Shown one piece after another: positions 31,603 through 43,679 of a stretch of 64,000 nucleotides of DNA. The translations under genes and the position numbers were made by a program. The first letter of the stretch is position 1. The number at the start of each line of letters is the position of its first letter. The notes below the pieces were generated by a model. It was not told where the DNA came from, did not search any database, and saw only the letters and a program-made list of their open reading frames with translations. Source of the DNA: Verticillium longisporum (taxonomy: Eukaryota > Ascomycota > Sordariomycetes > Glomerellales > Plectosphaerellaceae); NCBI GenBank assembly GCA_019188255.1, contig JAETXT010000014.1, positions 496,001 through 560,000 of the forward strand, read 5' to 3'.

Positions 31603-34600
31603 TCAGCCGAGCCCAGCTTCAGCGACAATCCGCCCCATAGGTGCCCGATCGTGTGGCTTTTCAACCAGGCTTGCGTAGCCATCCAGACTAGACCCCATCA
31701 CCCGCACCAGATCAAAAATGTGCGTGCCCTTAAATGTCTCAGCCCAGAGGCGGATGACTGCCGCAGCAAGTTGCCTCAGTCTTGTGCTATCCCCAGCCAA
31801 AGCCTCCATGTTCGATGGCGGGTTGGCCGCAGGGCCGCCCAATGAAGGATCAATCGGCACGGCGAATTCGGTTTCGTCGAGCATGCGCCGGATCATTTCA
31901 AGAAAGTTCTTTTCATCCGTGGACACTGGCTGGTCGTTTGGCCCAATCGAGGAGAGTGTCAAAAGCCATTTCGAGAGCAGGACGGCGCACTCAAAGTTTC
32001 CCACTACAAAACAAGTTAGCGACATGATGCTTTCGGCTTAGAGTGTTAGCTTACAGGAATGCTGAATGCTCCATTCCAGCGATTTTGTTCTCGCGACATA
32101 ATTGACACCAGCCTTGACGAGCATGGAAAGTGCGTGGATTGCCTGAAAGACTGCTTTCTGGAGACGAAGGCTTCGCACTAGAAGAGGCGTGTTGCTGAGT
32201 GACGATGCAATCAGCATGTGGTCGCGTGTCTCAAGACTCCTGCTTGGGGTAATGTCGGTATAGAGTCGTATATACGCCAGTCGCAGAAGAGCTGTCGCGT
32301 TGAATGCCACTGGACCGCCAGGGAAGGTGTCATTCGGTCCCATGTGTGCCGATTCTGCTGCTCGCAGTTGATGCCGATGTTCGAAGCTGGTTTGCCATAC
32401 TCGCAAGGCTTGAAGTACCTCTTCGACATCGTCTGGCTTGAGACCTCTCTGCGGCTCAAAGGGCGAGCTGAGGGCGAATGAAGTTTGTTTGAGCAGGAAC
32501 ACATGTTGCGTGAGCGCATGGATGAGAACGTAGTGTCCCAATGAAGTGATGTGCGCAGGAAGACTCTGGGCCGATCTTCCAAATAACCTTGCAAACGCAT
32601 AATGCACAGTGATATCCACAGACGGGCATGACTGCCTGGCTTCCTGCCACTGCCATGCTGATTCAGCCCTCCAAAGACGGGATGGGTAGGGCAAGAAAAG
32701 GCTGAGGTCCGAAGTTAACAGCAGTGGCGGCATGTTGTACGCTATGCTGCACAGGTTGAAGAAGCAGTAGGCGATCAGCTTTGTGCGCGAAGCGCCCTCT
32801 AAGCGGACCCAAGTCTCCCAGTCAGGAGCTGCGCCTGGACTTGACTCCGCCGTCAGGCCCTCCTCGCGGACTAAGATTGCGAGATGGCTTTGCAGAGAGA
32901 GTGCCTCGTGCAAGATTGCGCTCGCACCCCACAGGCCCACGGCAAACAGCAGCAGAACAGCCTGTATCGTTTCAAGCCGTGCTTGCGGGGTGTTGGGTGA
33001 GCTGCAACAGTCAGCGATGGAATCTACACGGCCCTAGTCAGTGTGACTTACAATGGCTCACGGTGAGTGTCTTGCGTCATGGGCCTTTCCTGTTGTGCCG
33101 AAGCAAAGGTGTGTCGGAAGCCAGTGCTTGGTGATGGTCGGGTCGAATGTGGGCTGTACGCAGCTGGCGTAGGCAGGAGGGCATGAACCTCGTGGCTGTG
33201 TCGCCTTCGAATTTGTTCGAGCGCAACAGCCTTTGCGGCATACCATAATGCGTGCCCTCGATGGCTCTCAAAACGATACTGCGCGCCGACAGCTAATATC
33301 GCCAGCAGCAGCTCGGGCGCGATTTCGGCCGGGGCCAAGGAAGGCAAGTGTAGGAAGGGCAAATACTCGTGGAATCCACCGATGTAGCCTTCGAGAAATC
33401 TAGTCAGGGTGTGGCGTGATGGGAAGATGAAATCTGCAGGAAGCACAGAAGAAAACTCATCCAACCTGTTCTTGATTACGTTGTGGTCCACTGCGGATAT
33501 TCGCAGAGAAGGTGCTCTCATCGGCTCATCGCCACCTCGTGCCTGCCCGTCCATGCCTGAAATTCCGTCCGGCTGAACTGATGGAAAGCGAGACGGGAAC
33601 TGAGATGCCGGCTTCGACAAGCCGCGCTGGTGCATGTCACCAGCTTGTCTTGGCCACATGCCACCCATTTGCTGGTCAGGCTCGAATGCAGGAGGAAGAA
33701 AATGAGAAGATCCGGCAAAGTCATCGAGAAACAGGTGGTAGTCGTCGTATGAGGTAGGGGCAGCTTGTGACGCGAACCCAGGTGCTAGGGCCGGCTGGTC
33801 CTCGCGCGCTCGCTCAGAGTAGCCCATCTGCTCGTCGTAGGACTTGATTCGTGCGTGAGCAGCCTGAGATTGACCCATGTCCGCCATCATAGGTTGCATG
33901 GGGTTGACTTCACTGGCCAGAGCAGCGTCCGAGAGCATGTTGAGATTGCAGGCGGCTGCCCGAGCCTGCTGCATGCGGGCATCTTGAGGGAGAGAAGACG
34001 GTGCGGCAGCAACAATTGTATCCTGGTGATAATGTTGAGGTTGAAGCTGCTGGTGGTTGTGATGCGGCTGATGCGGCTGATGCTGTTGGTGCTGTTGGTG
34101 CTGCGGTTGCTGATGTGCTTGCACTGGTGTCCGCTGAATGTTTAGCACTTCAGTTTCGGCATGACTTTCGGACGAAGAGGCCTGATGCCCACCGGCACCT
34201 GAAGATTTCCTCGGCCGGTATTCTTTTGGGCCGCTATTTCCTTCAATGAGGTGAACGAGCTTTTCGTGACGGACCAGAAGATCACTGATGTCCATGTAAG
34301 CTTTTGTCTTACTGGGCTAGCTGGTTGGGGTTGACAAAGTAAGGGCAGACGAGGGCACCGCAGCTAGATCAAGATATGGGAGAACATGGGGAAGGGGGAG
34401 GAGGATGAGCAAATGGGCGCGCGACAATGCAGAGGTACGAGGAGTGGTGAGGGGAGAGGAGGAGGGAGGCGAGGATTGGCCATCTACGGAAAGGTGGGCT
34501 ACAAAAACACAACTCACCGGCGTCCGAATGTCTTCCCGCAACGAGCCCAACCGCAGGAGAAGGGTTTCTCCTTGGTGTGAGTGCGCTCGTGCCTTTGAAC

Positions 34601-34833
34601 ATGCTCCACACGCCTGGATGAAAAATGGCATGTCAGCTACAGAAACATGGAAACGTTTGGGAATTAGGATGAACAGGAGCAACTCACCTAAAACGCTTGC
34701 TGCAGTACTTGCAGGGCAGGGTCTTGGGTTTCTGCTGGCGCTCGCCATTCTCGCCGGCAGTGGCGGCAGGAGGGCTGAGTCCAGGGCCCATGTGAGGAGG
34801 CTGGCCCTCGATGGACTGGTGAATGGGCATCAT
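31603..34833 (-). CDS. C2H2 zinc-finger transcription factor with fungal-specific TF domain
   Basis: Five exons, 34688..34833, 34518..34613, 33052..34284, 32055..33001 and 31603..32003, encode 940 residues with all splice phases consistent. The two fingers are split over exons 1-3: CKYCSKRFRRVEHVQRHERTH, then CGWARCGKTFGRRDLLVRHE. The first lies at about residues 41-61, and this Adr1-like pair binds DNA. A Gln/His-rich disordered tract follows (codons at about 34050-34115), then the fungal_trans (PF04082) region (TRFLEGYIGGFHEYLPFLHLPSL, then AVGLWGASAILHEAL). The ATG pair at 34828-34833 is chosen because a stop lies in frame just upstream. A start at the MDIS codon in the third exon would lose both fingers. 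The intron 34285..34517 is long at 233 nt. The target genes are unknown. Confidence 0.87.
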
Positions 34834-37800
34834 CCTGGAGCAAAATCAGGGCACAAGGGGCGGCTGGGACGTTGGGAGCTCGGGTCACGGTGCACACTGA
34901 AGTGGGGGCCAGGGAGGAGAAGAGGGGATATGGTAGGAAGGCGAGGAGAGGTGGTGGAGGATGCGGTGGAAGGGGAGTGAATTGGGCCGCGGAGCGAACA
35001 GCGGAACCACTGGACAGGCTGCGGGGTGCGGCGCGGAGGAGATCGAGGGGATGGGAGACTTTGGGGTCCTTGATCGATGGGATGGAAATAGCTTCCTCGG
35101 CGTTGTCGACGGCAAGGCTATGGACGTTTCCTGCCTTGCCCTGGTCACGACCTGACCGGCTGGTCTGGGCGAGTCTTGCAAGAGCAACGGCTCGCTCACT
35201 GGTCGTCGATAGCAAAGTGCTTCAGCCGTCCCCTGGGGCCATGCGTACGGGTTGGCAACGGAGGAAGTTGGTTGATTGGGCTCGGAACGTGACAGGCCGT
35301 CCGGTGCCTTGGGGTTGTTGTTGCGGGTGCGGAATAGTGTGTCAGTAGGGTCAAGGACGCGGGCGCAGGAGGGGTCCCAAGTAAACGAGTTGGAGACGCG
35401 AGCGAGGGTTGAGGATCAGGTCCAACGGCGGATGGGGTAGGACAAGAGACGAGGATGCGATGATTGCAGTGTGGTTGATGTCGGTGGTAGTTGGAGTGAC
35501 GAGTGTGTTGTGGGTGGCGGCGCAGAGACAAGACGCATGTACCCGCGGGAGTGGAGGTACACGTGGAGTCGACCTTGGGTGGGTGAGAAGCGATGTGTGA
35601 AGTGAGATGAAATGAGGGTGGTCGCAGAGAGGCCTGAGGGTCCGAGCAGGCAGGGAGGGTGTGGGATGGGAAAGGCGGGGGAATGGGGGACTTGGTGAGG
35701 AGACGGTTTGTTGTTGGAAGTGGGGGGGAGGGCGAGACGCGGGGGTGGGCGAGAAGAGCGTTGTCGCTACCCTAGGTTGGTGACGCCGACTTGTCAGAAC
35801 GGAGCAGGTCGGCACACGATCAAGTCGTCAAAGGTGGTGCTGGTGCTCCTGGATGATTCGTACGATGCCGCTGTTGGAGCTGCCCAGGCGAGTTGATCGG
35901 TGGTTGTGAGAGGCAAAAGAGGTGAAGGAAATAAGCAAGCTGAGGTCGTCGGTGGTGCGAGGGCGAGGGCGAGAGCCAGGGCGAGGTTGAATGAGGTACG
36001 GATGTACAGCGGGGAATTGATTCAGGCACGCGGGACGCCGAGGTCTGCCATGGGCGATCTGGTCGGAAACTCAAGTCCAGTGGCGGCAGCGATTGGTATC
36101 ACGAATTGAGTTGCACACCAAGGCAAAGCGGGGAGGTGGTGATGGCGAGGGCGCATGTGCTTTGCTCTGTGTTGGGTACCAGTGTTGGTTCAGAGGCGGG
36201 AGTTCAGGCTCTCTGGGACCTGTGGTGTGTGATGGATCAGGGCGCCGTGATGGCCGTGGAGGTGAGAGAGGAGAAAGTGTGGGGAGAGGGTGAGAGGGCC
36301 GACTTCATCACACCTCCGTCTCTGACCTCTTGGACTTGGACCTCGGGGCAAGTGCAGCCTGGTCCACGTCAATCCGCCAGCAAGAGCAAGTGCGACTCGA
36401 CTTGGAGGAAGGAAAAGCTGGGGCTAGGGACTAGAGAGGGGCGGGCGGGGAGGGAAGGGGAAGGGGGAAGGGGCAAGGGGGCGGCGGGCTGGCTGGGAAG
36501 GAGAATCTGGGGGCAGCAGCTCGTGGGGTCTGACTCCGCATTGGAGAAGCTGCCAAGGTTTGCCGACTGCCCCTGCCAACCTCCCGGCGCCTGCCCAGCT
36601 TGGGTTGGCCTTAGATGCACCACTTACCTAATGGGTCTCCATGTGATGATGTACCTGCCCGAGGATCCCCTGCATGCTCGCTATTCTTCTTGTCTTCCTG
36701 GGGTGGATTCACGATCCTGCAGTCTAACGAAAACAACATTTCTTGCTTACACGCCTCTGCACCCGGTGTGGAGACATTGGAGCGCTGACACGGAAGCCTC
36801 ACAAGACGCAAAAACAAAAACCAAAGCAAAGCAAACCCCAGCATCGTAGCCGAGCATCTCCGAACACCAATCCGTTTGTCATCACCGGCTACATACCCAG
36901 GCTCGAAATGACTTTTGGGGACAGACCCCTCACAGAAGCCCGGAAACCTTGCCGAGACAGGACAAGGACACACGCGCCAATGACGGCCGAACCAATGGTC
37001 ATTGGCTTGTCGCTATTCTCTCTCTCCTCATTCTTGACGCCGTCTTCTCCTTCTTCCCTCCCGCAGGCACCCGGTCGACTAAACGGGTTTCCAGCGCTTG
37101 ATCTGATTCTCCATGTCTTCTCCTCCCCAAAAAGGCACATGGAGCCGCACATCTTGACTTTCGGAGGAATAGCCTGCACGCCTGTCACAATGCGACAGAC
37201 ACTAGCAGAGAGGGGCCGAGAGGAGATGAGGAGGAAATGAACTGATGGAGACCCCCAAAGGAGAATCCATTTCCATCCAGGCTCTGGCCGACGCATCCAT
37301 CCAACGTCCCTCTGCCCACCCCATCACAGCGTCGGAAAGCCGCATCACCACGGCGGCGGCGTCCGCAATGTCTCGTGTCGCTTCGAGTGGGCTTATCCAC
37401 CCGCTCATCGTTTGCACCTGTTGTTCCCTTCGTCCCTGGAATTTGCCGGCAATCAGCGCTTCAGCGATGCACGGCGGCTTCTCTTGATTAGACACGACAC
37501 AATCGCATTACCAATCCCAAGCGAGCGGTTGTCTCAGATGCTGATCCTGCCGCACGTCACTCAACAGACACTGACCGCCTTTGCACTTATGCCAAATATG
37601 GAGGTGCGGAGGTGAACACACAGGCAGCCCTGGAATGGTTGTTGCTGGTCGTCAGGCGCCCGCTGCCAAAGTGTGGGGTAGCCTATCCTCGGGCAGGAGA
37701 CAGCTCTTCCGTGGTCACAACCCTGTAACCCTGGCACCTCCACAATGGGTGTTTGTTCTTGAGGTGCGGCTGGTACCTGACGACCAGTCATGGCCATGGC

Positions 37801-39083
37801 CACTTGGCAACAACGGCTCGCATTTGGTCGACGACCTTCGTCAAACAACATCTTCAGCTCACAACTATTTTTGTTTCTTCGCCCTGTATTGGCCCTGAGT
37901 CTCGGACGGTCCTCCTTCGGCGCCCAGTGGTATCACGGAACACCTGCACCGTTTCTAGCCAGAGATTGTACGCCTGACTTTAAACCACCTCCTGTGCAAC
38001 CACATTAAACGAACACCCCCCGCCCCCGCCCCGGCAGACCACCACTTCAGGCACATTTCGCAGACGAGCGCTAAGATGCTGCATACCACTTGGGGTCCAG
38101 AGGTGTGTTGCCTGTCCGGGTGGTATGGGCCTGTGTGGGTGTTAATTTACAACTTCGGGGTTCTTTTTCGAGACACGCCTGTGGGGGAAACGGGGCACAA
38201 CTATGATACCTTCACCCTCTACTATCAGCGCCCTCACAGCGCAGCTCGAAGCCGAGCCTGCACCTGCAGTATCCCTGGCTACAACACATCATCTCGGCTG
38301 TTCAAAGCTGCCTCATACCCGACGGGTGACAAACCTGGACTTGTCCGGCATTGTATCGGCGACTGGAGTGTGGCCACAACATTGACAATGGACAGCCAGA
38401 GTTAGAAGGAGACAGATACACACTCGGTCGTCTGTATGCAGTGTAATTTGGGTACCAGGCACTGCTCATAGTCAGGTCTTTCGGTAGAGTTCCACCTACT
38501 GACACAACATTGTCGACGTGGCACCATGTCACCTTGCACGGCACCCATGTCGATGGCTAGGCGTTCTGCATCGAAGGCCACCCCCGCCTTGGAATATTCC
38601 ATGATCCCCCCTCCCCTCGTTCTAGGGTCAACTCGCATCGTCCCAGACCTCTGGCAGCTTGCAGGCTTTTGAGTTCGGATGATCTTGGTCCACACGATTG
38701 CCATTGGCCATCAGAGGTCGTTCAGAGCTCCTGCCCGAGCTCTCTGCTGGCCCCCCCGGCTTGGGCGTTCAAGTCTGCGCCTCAGTGGTGGGAAGGTATG
38801 CAGTTGATGTGCACGGAACTGTGTGGCTGCGTATGCTCCAATGAATCGATGCCAGGAGAAGCTCGTGATCTCGTCATTTGTGTGAATGCAGTTCTAGGCT
38901 CCTGAATAAAGGCAGCATCCACTGCATTTTTGCCCTTGGATAAGCCATTTCCGCATCTGCTGCAGCTCCTACCCCAAGGATCATATTCATTTATGCTATC
39001 AAACTATGATCATATGCCCACCTGTTGCGCCTCCGTTGTGTTTTTAGCTGCCGTTTTGTCCCGATCCTAGGTCCATCAACCTC
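34834..39083. other. Gene-free 4.2-kb upstream region, purine-rich on the plus strand
   Basis: No gene can be supported. From 34.85 to about 36.5 kb the plus strand is strongly G/A-rich (pyrimidine-rich in the direction of the C2H2 regulator), consistent with a long promoter and 5' leader. Long open frames here, such as one over 36106-36849, are low-complexity products of that bias. From 37 to 39 kb composition is ordinary and no domains are seen. Confidence 0.45.
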
Positions 39084-39848
39084 TCAAAGCTCGCACTCGG
39101 ATTCCGGCCACCGCAACTCATACCCCGATACCGTCTTCAGCACTTCCTCGTCGCCGGGGTCGTTCTCGAAGAGCTTCTTCTCCATCTTGCGGTCGATCAC
39201 CTGCTCCACCAGGAAACCCTTCTCCCTAGCCACATCGAAGAACACAAGGTCCTTGTGTCGCAGCCACGGCCTGTAGGAAGTGAAGAAGACGTATGCCCTG
39301 CTCTCCCTTTTCTTGGACAGTGTCATCTCGATTGTCTTCACCAGCGTCTCGTGCTCTGAGTGCCGGAACAGCAGGTCTGCGAGGATGAGGACATCGAACT
39401 TGGCCTCAGGCTCAGGCAACTCGGCGAGCAACGGCGCCGGATCGGCGCCCCAGACGTAGCCCTTGGCCACAACCTCGTCGGCGCCCTCGCAGACGTCAAT
39501 GTTCTTCTGCATCGTCTGCACTATTTCGACATCATGGTAGTCAGACATGACGACGCGACGCGCGCCGAGGAGGCCGGCGGTGAGGGACGGGAGGCCGGCG
39601 CCGGCGCCAATCTCGAGGACGGTGCGCGAGGCGACCCTTGCTGGGAGGGCCTCGAAGTAGTCGGAGACGACGCGAGAGCCGTTCCAGAGGTGGTGGGCCT
39701 CTGTCGCGCTGTAGCCGACAAGGTGAAGGGTCAGGGTGCGGCCGGAGGCGAGGGTGTGGGTGACGGAGGTTGGTGGCGGAGTGGGTGGGTAGTAGTCTTC
39801 TGGTTCCGCGAACATATCGCCCACGTCGTCCTCATTGTCGGAAGGCAT
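39084..39848 (-). CDS. EFM7: Protein N-terminal and lysine methyltransferase EFM7 (Nnt1-like)
   Basis: Intronless, 254 residues; a seven-beta-strand SAM-dependent methyltransferase. Yeast EFM7 methylates the N-terminal Gly and adjacent Lys of elongation factor 1A in the cytosol. Visible motifs are the family N-terminus FAEPEDYYPPTPPPTSVTHTL, LHLVGYSATEAHHLWNGSR, SAM motif I VLEIGAGAGLPSLTAGLLGA, VMSDYHD, then the family-specific DVLILADLLFRHSEHETLVK and VFFTSYRPWLRHKD, and FENDPGDEEVLKTV near the C-terminus. The start at 39848 (MPSDNEDD) matches the family; the upstream in-frame extension is not conserved. Confidence 0.93.
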   Translation of the reverse strand: MPSDNEDDVGDMFAEPEDYYPPTPPPTSVTHTLASGRTLTLHLVGYSATEAHHLWNGSRVVSDYFEALPARVASRTVLEIGAGAGLPSLTAGLLGARRVVMSDYHDVEIVQTMQKNIDVCEGADEVVAKGYVWGADPAPLLAELPEPEAKFDVLILADLLFRHSEHETLVKTIEMTLSKKRESRAYVFFTSYRPWLRHKDLVFFDVAREKGFLVEQVIDRKMEKKLFENDPGDEEVLKTVSGYELRWPESECEL

Positions 39849-40564
39849 AGTGGCGGAGGCCTGTGGAATAGGTGACGTTGATGTTGATGAGGAAATCCTG
39901 ATGGCGGGGTCGTTGGTGGGGTAAATTTTCAAGATTTGGCATGTGCTGCGAGGTCCTTCGTGAGGGTATCCTGATCCGAATGTAAGTCTATTTCCGTTCA
40001 AATAAGGCCTGAACTGTTTACAGGACTCCAGTGCTTAAGTTTCATGACGGACAGGCTCTGAGTGAGTGAGGGGAAAATCTCAGAGTCAGAATTGAGTTGG
40101 ACCCTGAGATGTGGTCAAGAGTGGGGTCCCTGCATGTGGATGCGACTCGTTGCGCGCACCCTTCAACCTTGTAGTGCACATTGCACACTGACATCCCCCA
40201 GGGAGAAATGGCTAAAGTTTTCCCAACGCACAGAGCTATGAGTCCGATCTGACACTAGATGAACTCGAGCTTGTCGTATTACTGCTCATCTTCGACCTGC
40301 CACGGCCGTCCATTTGCAGCACATGTGTCACGTGAGGCGTCCGTGCACGAACAGGAGGCAGTCCAACGACAGCAAGAGACTTCGACATTGTCCACCGGGT
40401 CGGCAACAACCTCACCAAGTGAATTGCTGCTCATAATGAAAACTTTGAAATCATCGATAAATTATAATAGAGACACTTAGTTTTCCCAAAGACTGAGAAC
40501 AGTGCTGAATGAGACCAGCTTTCAGCCACAGCAACAAGACAGACGTATTCATTGGGATAGTATA

Positions 40565-40571
40565 TCTGAAG
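40565..40571. repeat. Target-site duplication, left copy (MITE)
   Basis: TCTGAAG directly abuts the left inverted repeat and matches 41044-41050. Confidence 0.7.
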
Positions 40572-41043
40572 TAGGCTTAGGAATACCTAAAGATTCTGAC
40601 CCGTTAGGTACCTAGAAGCTTAGCATGAAAACCTAAAGCCTAGAAACCCCAGTACTCTACTACCTATTTAGGTTTTTAGGCTAAAATAGGTTACCTAGAA
40701 AAAACCTAAACCTAAATAGATAATAGGGTCTAGGTTATTTTAGGTCCTACGATATAGTAATATTATTATATATATAATAAAGTAGCTTATACCCTATCTT
40801 AATGCCCTATTATTTAGATATCCTAAGGATTGAGATTAAGTATAGGCTATATATAGACCCTAGCTTCTACCTAGAGAGAACCTATAGGCTGAAATAGGCA
40901 ACCTAGAAGGAACCTAGAAATTTCTATAGGTTTTTTAGGCTACCTATTTCAACCTATAGGTTCGCTCTGGGCAACATAGAAAACCCAAATATCCACCTCC
41001 CTATAATACCTAGATATGCCCATTTAGGTATTCCTAAGCCTAG
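40572..41043. mobile_element. MITE-like element with 20-bp terminal inverted repeats
   Basis: The left end TAGGCTTAGGAATACCTAAA (40572-40591) is exactly repeated in inverse orientation at 41023-41042. The 472-bp unit is AT-rich, non-coding and full of CCTA/TAGG words, with further internal inverted segments that could fold into hairpins. It is flanked by the direct repeat TCTGAAG (40565-40571 and 41044-41050), a likely target-site duplication. No transposase is encoded, so movement would need a helper in trans. The superfamily is unclear from a 7-bp duplication. Confidence 0.8.
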
Positions 41044-41050
41044 TCTGAAG
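41044..41050. repeat. Target-site duplication, right copy (MITE)
   Basis: TCTGAAG directly abuts the right end of the element and matches 40565-40571. Confidence 0.7.
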
Positions 41051-41887
41051 AATCGTGCTGAGGTGGGTCCGATATTTCGGAGCATGCAAAATTATAGCCG
41101 AACCTGAGCTCTAGTTATAATACTTTTGCTGGACCAGTATGAAAGATAAGTCCTCCGGATGTCTTGAGTAGAATCGATCCAGAACCGACTCTGCCTCCAT
41201 TGCTTGCGGAACCACGCCGAGATGAACGTCCAGGGCAGGCTGTAAGTCCTGGACAACAATGTTCATACCTGGCTCGAGCTGGCGCAAGGACTCTTGATTA
41301 CAGTAGCAATATGTACAGCTCCAGATGACGATGAATATCAAGGGCTCTGGTCGTGAAATCGCCCAGCAATTCGCTTGAAACGAATCAATGATCCGTATGA
41401 TTTCCCCCTCAAGCCATGGTTTCCCAAAGCAAAACCAACGAATGCGTACTTAAAATTGAACTGAATGTCGTAACGCAGAGAGCACAAACAGAAAAGAGCT
41501 CAGGAACTACAGCGAGCTAAGGCCTGGGCGTCAATTTACCCTGTATCGATCACTGATTCAGCAGTCTGAAATGGTTCCCATCAGCCAGCTGGACGAGAAC
41601 CCTGCTGGTCTACATATTCCACGAACCCAAGTTGACTTGCGCCCCGATAGGTACGGTTCATGGAGCATGCCAGACGGCCTGTAATCCTCCCAACATGTCC
41701 AACCCATGCACAGACTGACCATCAAGCAACGCAGCCAACGAATCATACAATTCTATGGTAAGAATAGGCCTGAATACCTGACAATGCTGCAAAAGTAGAG
41801 AAAACTACAGAAGCATCTCAAAATCTCGGCCTTGAGAAATGAGAGCAGGCATCGAGTAACTCTCGACGCTGCGCAGAACAGACAAGA

Positions 41888-43006
41888 CTACCCAAACCTC
41901 GCCTTGGCCAGCTCCTTCAACGCCTTCATAGTGCCCTCTTCCCTCTCCTTCCACTCCCGCACGCGTTCCTCCCTCTCGGCAGCCTTGGCCCTTGCAATCT
42001 CCTCCCGGCGCAGCTCCCGCTCCGTCTTCTTCCTCTCTTCCCGCTCCCGCTCTCTGCGCAGCTCCTCCACGCCGTCGCCCCCGCCCATGAGCTCCCGGTC
42101 CCCGACGACCGCCGCCCCCGGCGACCCCTCTCGGAACCCCTTCATCTTCTCGTTGACCATGGCCTTCTTCTCCAGCCTGCGTTCCCTCGTTCCGGCCTCG
42201 GCCCGCGGCACGAGCTCATCCAGCTTCTCCCGCTGCTCTCGCCGGTCCGCCTTTCTCTCGTGTCGCAGATCCTCCGCCGCCTCCCTGTGCGCGCGCGCCG
42301 CGTCCTCGGCCCTCTGCTCGCGCGACGCCGCCACATCGTCGAGGCTCGGCATCCCCGGCCCCGCCCTTGCGCCAGCAGCAGCCCCTGCCCTCGCAGACGG
42401 CGGCAGCGCAGGGCCCATGTCCTCCTCGTCGTCGCTGTCGGTCCGGTGGCCCCGCGCCTCGGCCTCGCCGTCCTCGGAAGCCGTCGTACGGGCAGCAGCA
42501 ACACGCCGCTCCTCCTCCGCACCACAGTTGTCATCGTCACGCTCGTCATCGAGCCCAATCTCCCGCGCCCGCTCGACGGCCGACACAAACATGTCGGGGT
42601 CATACCAGCCTTCGCTCAACGCGCCATTGTTCCACTTGCCGACAAATGACTTCCACCGCCCGCGTGCCTCGCGCTCGTCCATGGCCTGAATGTCGCGCCC
42701 CTTTTGCAGGTCGAGATAGTAGGCGAACAGCGGGCGGAAGGCGACCAGGTCCGACTTGTGCAGCGGGCGGGCCTCAAAGGGGAGCTGCTGCCGCGCGGGG
42801 CGTTCGCGGCGGGACGAGCGGTGTTTGTGATGGTGGTGGTGGTGATGCTGCGTCTCGTGGCGGCGCGAGGTAGAGGCGTCTGGGGAGCGGCGACGGTGGT
42901 GGGAGCGGCGGTCATTGTCTGAGGCGCGCGGGGAGCGGGAGCGGGAGCGGGAGCTCAAGGCGCCCCGGCGAGGGGCCTTGGTGTGCTGGTCGTTGTGGCC
43001 TGGCAT
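41888..43006 (-). CDS. RS-rich coiled-coil protein, conserved in fungi, possible RNA-processing role
   Basis: Intronless, 372 residues. The N-terminus has an SR-type tract (SSRSRSRSPR), a His run and basic blocks. A conserved core follows at about residues 75-145: LPFEARPLHKSDLVAFRPLF, YYLDLQKG, then ARGRWKSFVGKWNNGALSEG and WYDPDMFVSAVER. An acidic stretch with MGPALPP is next. The last 130 residues are highly charged and helical, probably a coiled coil. I recognise the core as a conserved ascomycete family sometimes labelled splicing- or helicase-related, but no catalytic motif is present. The start at 43006 (MPGHNDQ) is the first ATG of the frame. Nuclear location is inferred. Confidence 0.75.
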   Translation of the reverse strand: MPGHNDQHTKAPRRGALSSRSRSRSPRASDNDRRSHHRRRSPDASTSRRHETQHHHHHHHKHRSSRRERPARQQLPFEARPLHKSDLVAFRPLFAYYLDLQKGRDIQAMDEREARGRWKSFVGKWNNGALSEGWYDPDMFVSAVERAREIGLDDERDDDNCGAEEERRVAAARTTASEDGEAEARGHRTDSDDEEDMGPALPPSARAGAAAGARAGPGMPSLDDVAASREQRAEDAARAHREAAEDLRHERKADRREQREKLDELVPRAEAGTRERRLEKKAMVNEKMKGFREGSPGAAVVGDRELMGGGDGVEELRREREREERKKTERELRREEIARAKAAEREERVREWKEREEGTMKALKELAKARFG

Positions 43007-43679
43007 CTTTGGTCCCTTTCTTATGATTGGTCCTGATTCCAGGAGAGGGAGGTTAAAGTCGCGTGAGATGCGAGCCAAAGTCAAGTTGCTAATGTGCCAG
43101 ATCTGGCTTGAGTCGAGTGTTGTTGGTATGTCGTTGGTCGCGTGAGTGAGAGCATGTGTCTCACGATGATCCCAGCTCGGATGACACCCGTCAGTGGAAC
43201 CTTTTTTTCTGGCTCAGTGTCAGTGCGTTGGCTGCTTGGTCGATCGGATCTTTCGTCGCAAGCGTTATGCAGATCTGTTCCGTTTCATGGATGTTTTAAG
43301 AAGAGACGATGACGTGGGAGAGAGAACTGGCGTCGCAGTGTGGTTGGGACGAGGCGTCGTCTCGTGTCTGTGCATGAAAGGCTGGCGAATGTTTCATCCA
43401 GGTGGCATTAGGAATCATCGTTATGTGGGGGATATGCACTGAGTGGGGCTCCGCGCCACTTGCGGTCCATCACCACATGGACATCTCTATATGCTACCTA
43501 GTTGTTTCTCCTCTCATTCCCACTGTTCAAGGGTATCGATCATCGTCCTCCACGACAAAATGGAGCATTCGTTAAACCGCGACTGTGCGACCCATGTGCC
43601 CGTATATGTAAAATGCCCATCATTCCATACCAGCAAATGTCATTATGTACCCCTCGTTTTTCTCAATCGTCCCCGCCAT
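43007..43679. other. Intergenic region
   Basis: About 0.7 kb between the RS-rich gene promoter and the 3' end of the copper-fist gene; nothing else seen. Confidence 0.5.

Larger units (their letters stand above)
39849..41887. other. Intergenic region containing a MITE-like element
   Basis: About 2 kb. Apart from the inverted-repeat element at 40572-41043, I see no gene. Short open frames such as one at 41111-41341 on the minus strand have no recognisable similarity. Confidence 0.5.

Noticed and set aside
33048..34295. Start of the C2H2 regulator at the MDIS codon
   Set aside because: That stretch is intron sequence; the upstream exons complete two zinc fingers and join in phase.
36106..36849. 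247-residue open frame in the C2H2 upstream region
   Set aside because: Arises from purine-rich sequence; no domain, no intron logic and biased composition.
41111..41341. 76-residue minus-strand open frame
   Set aside because: No signal peptide, domain or intron support; likely chance.
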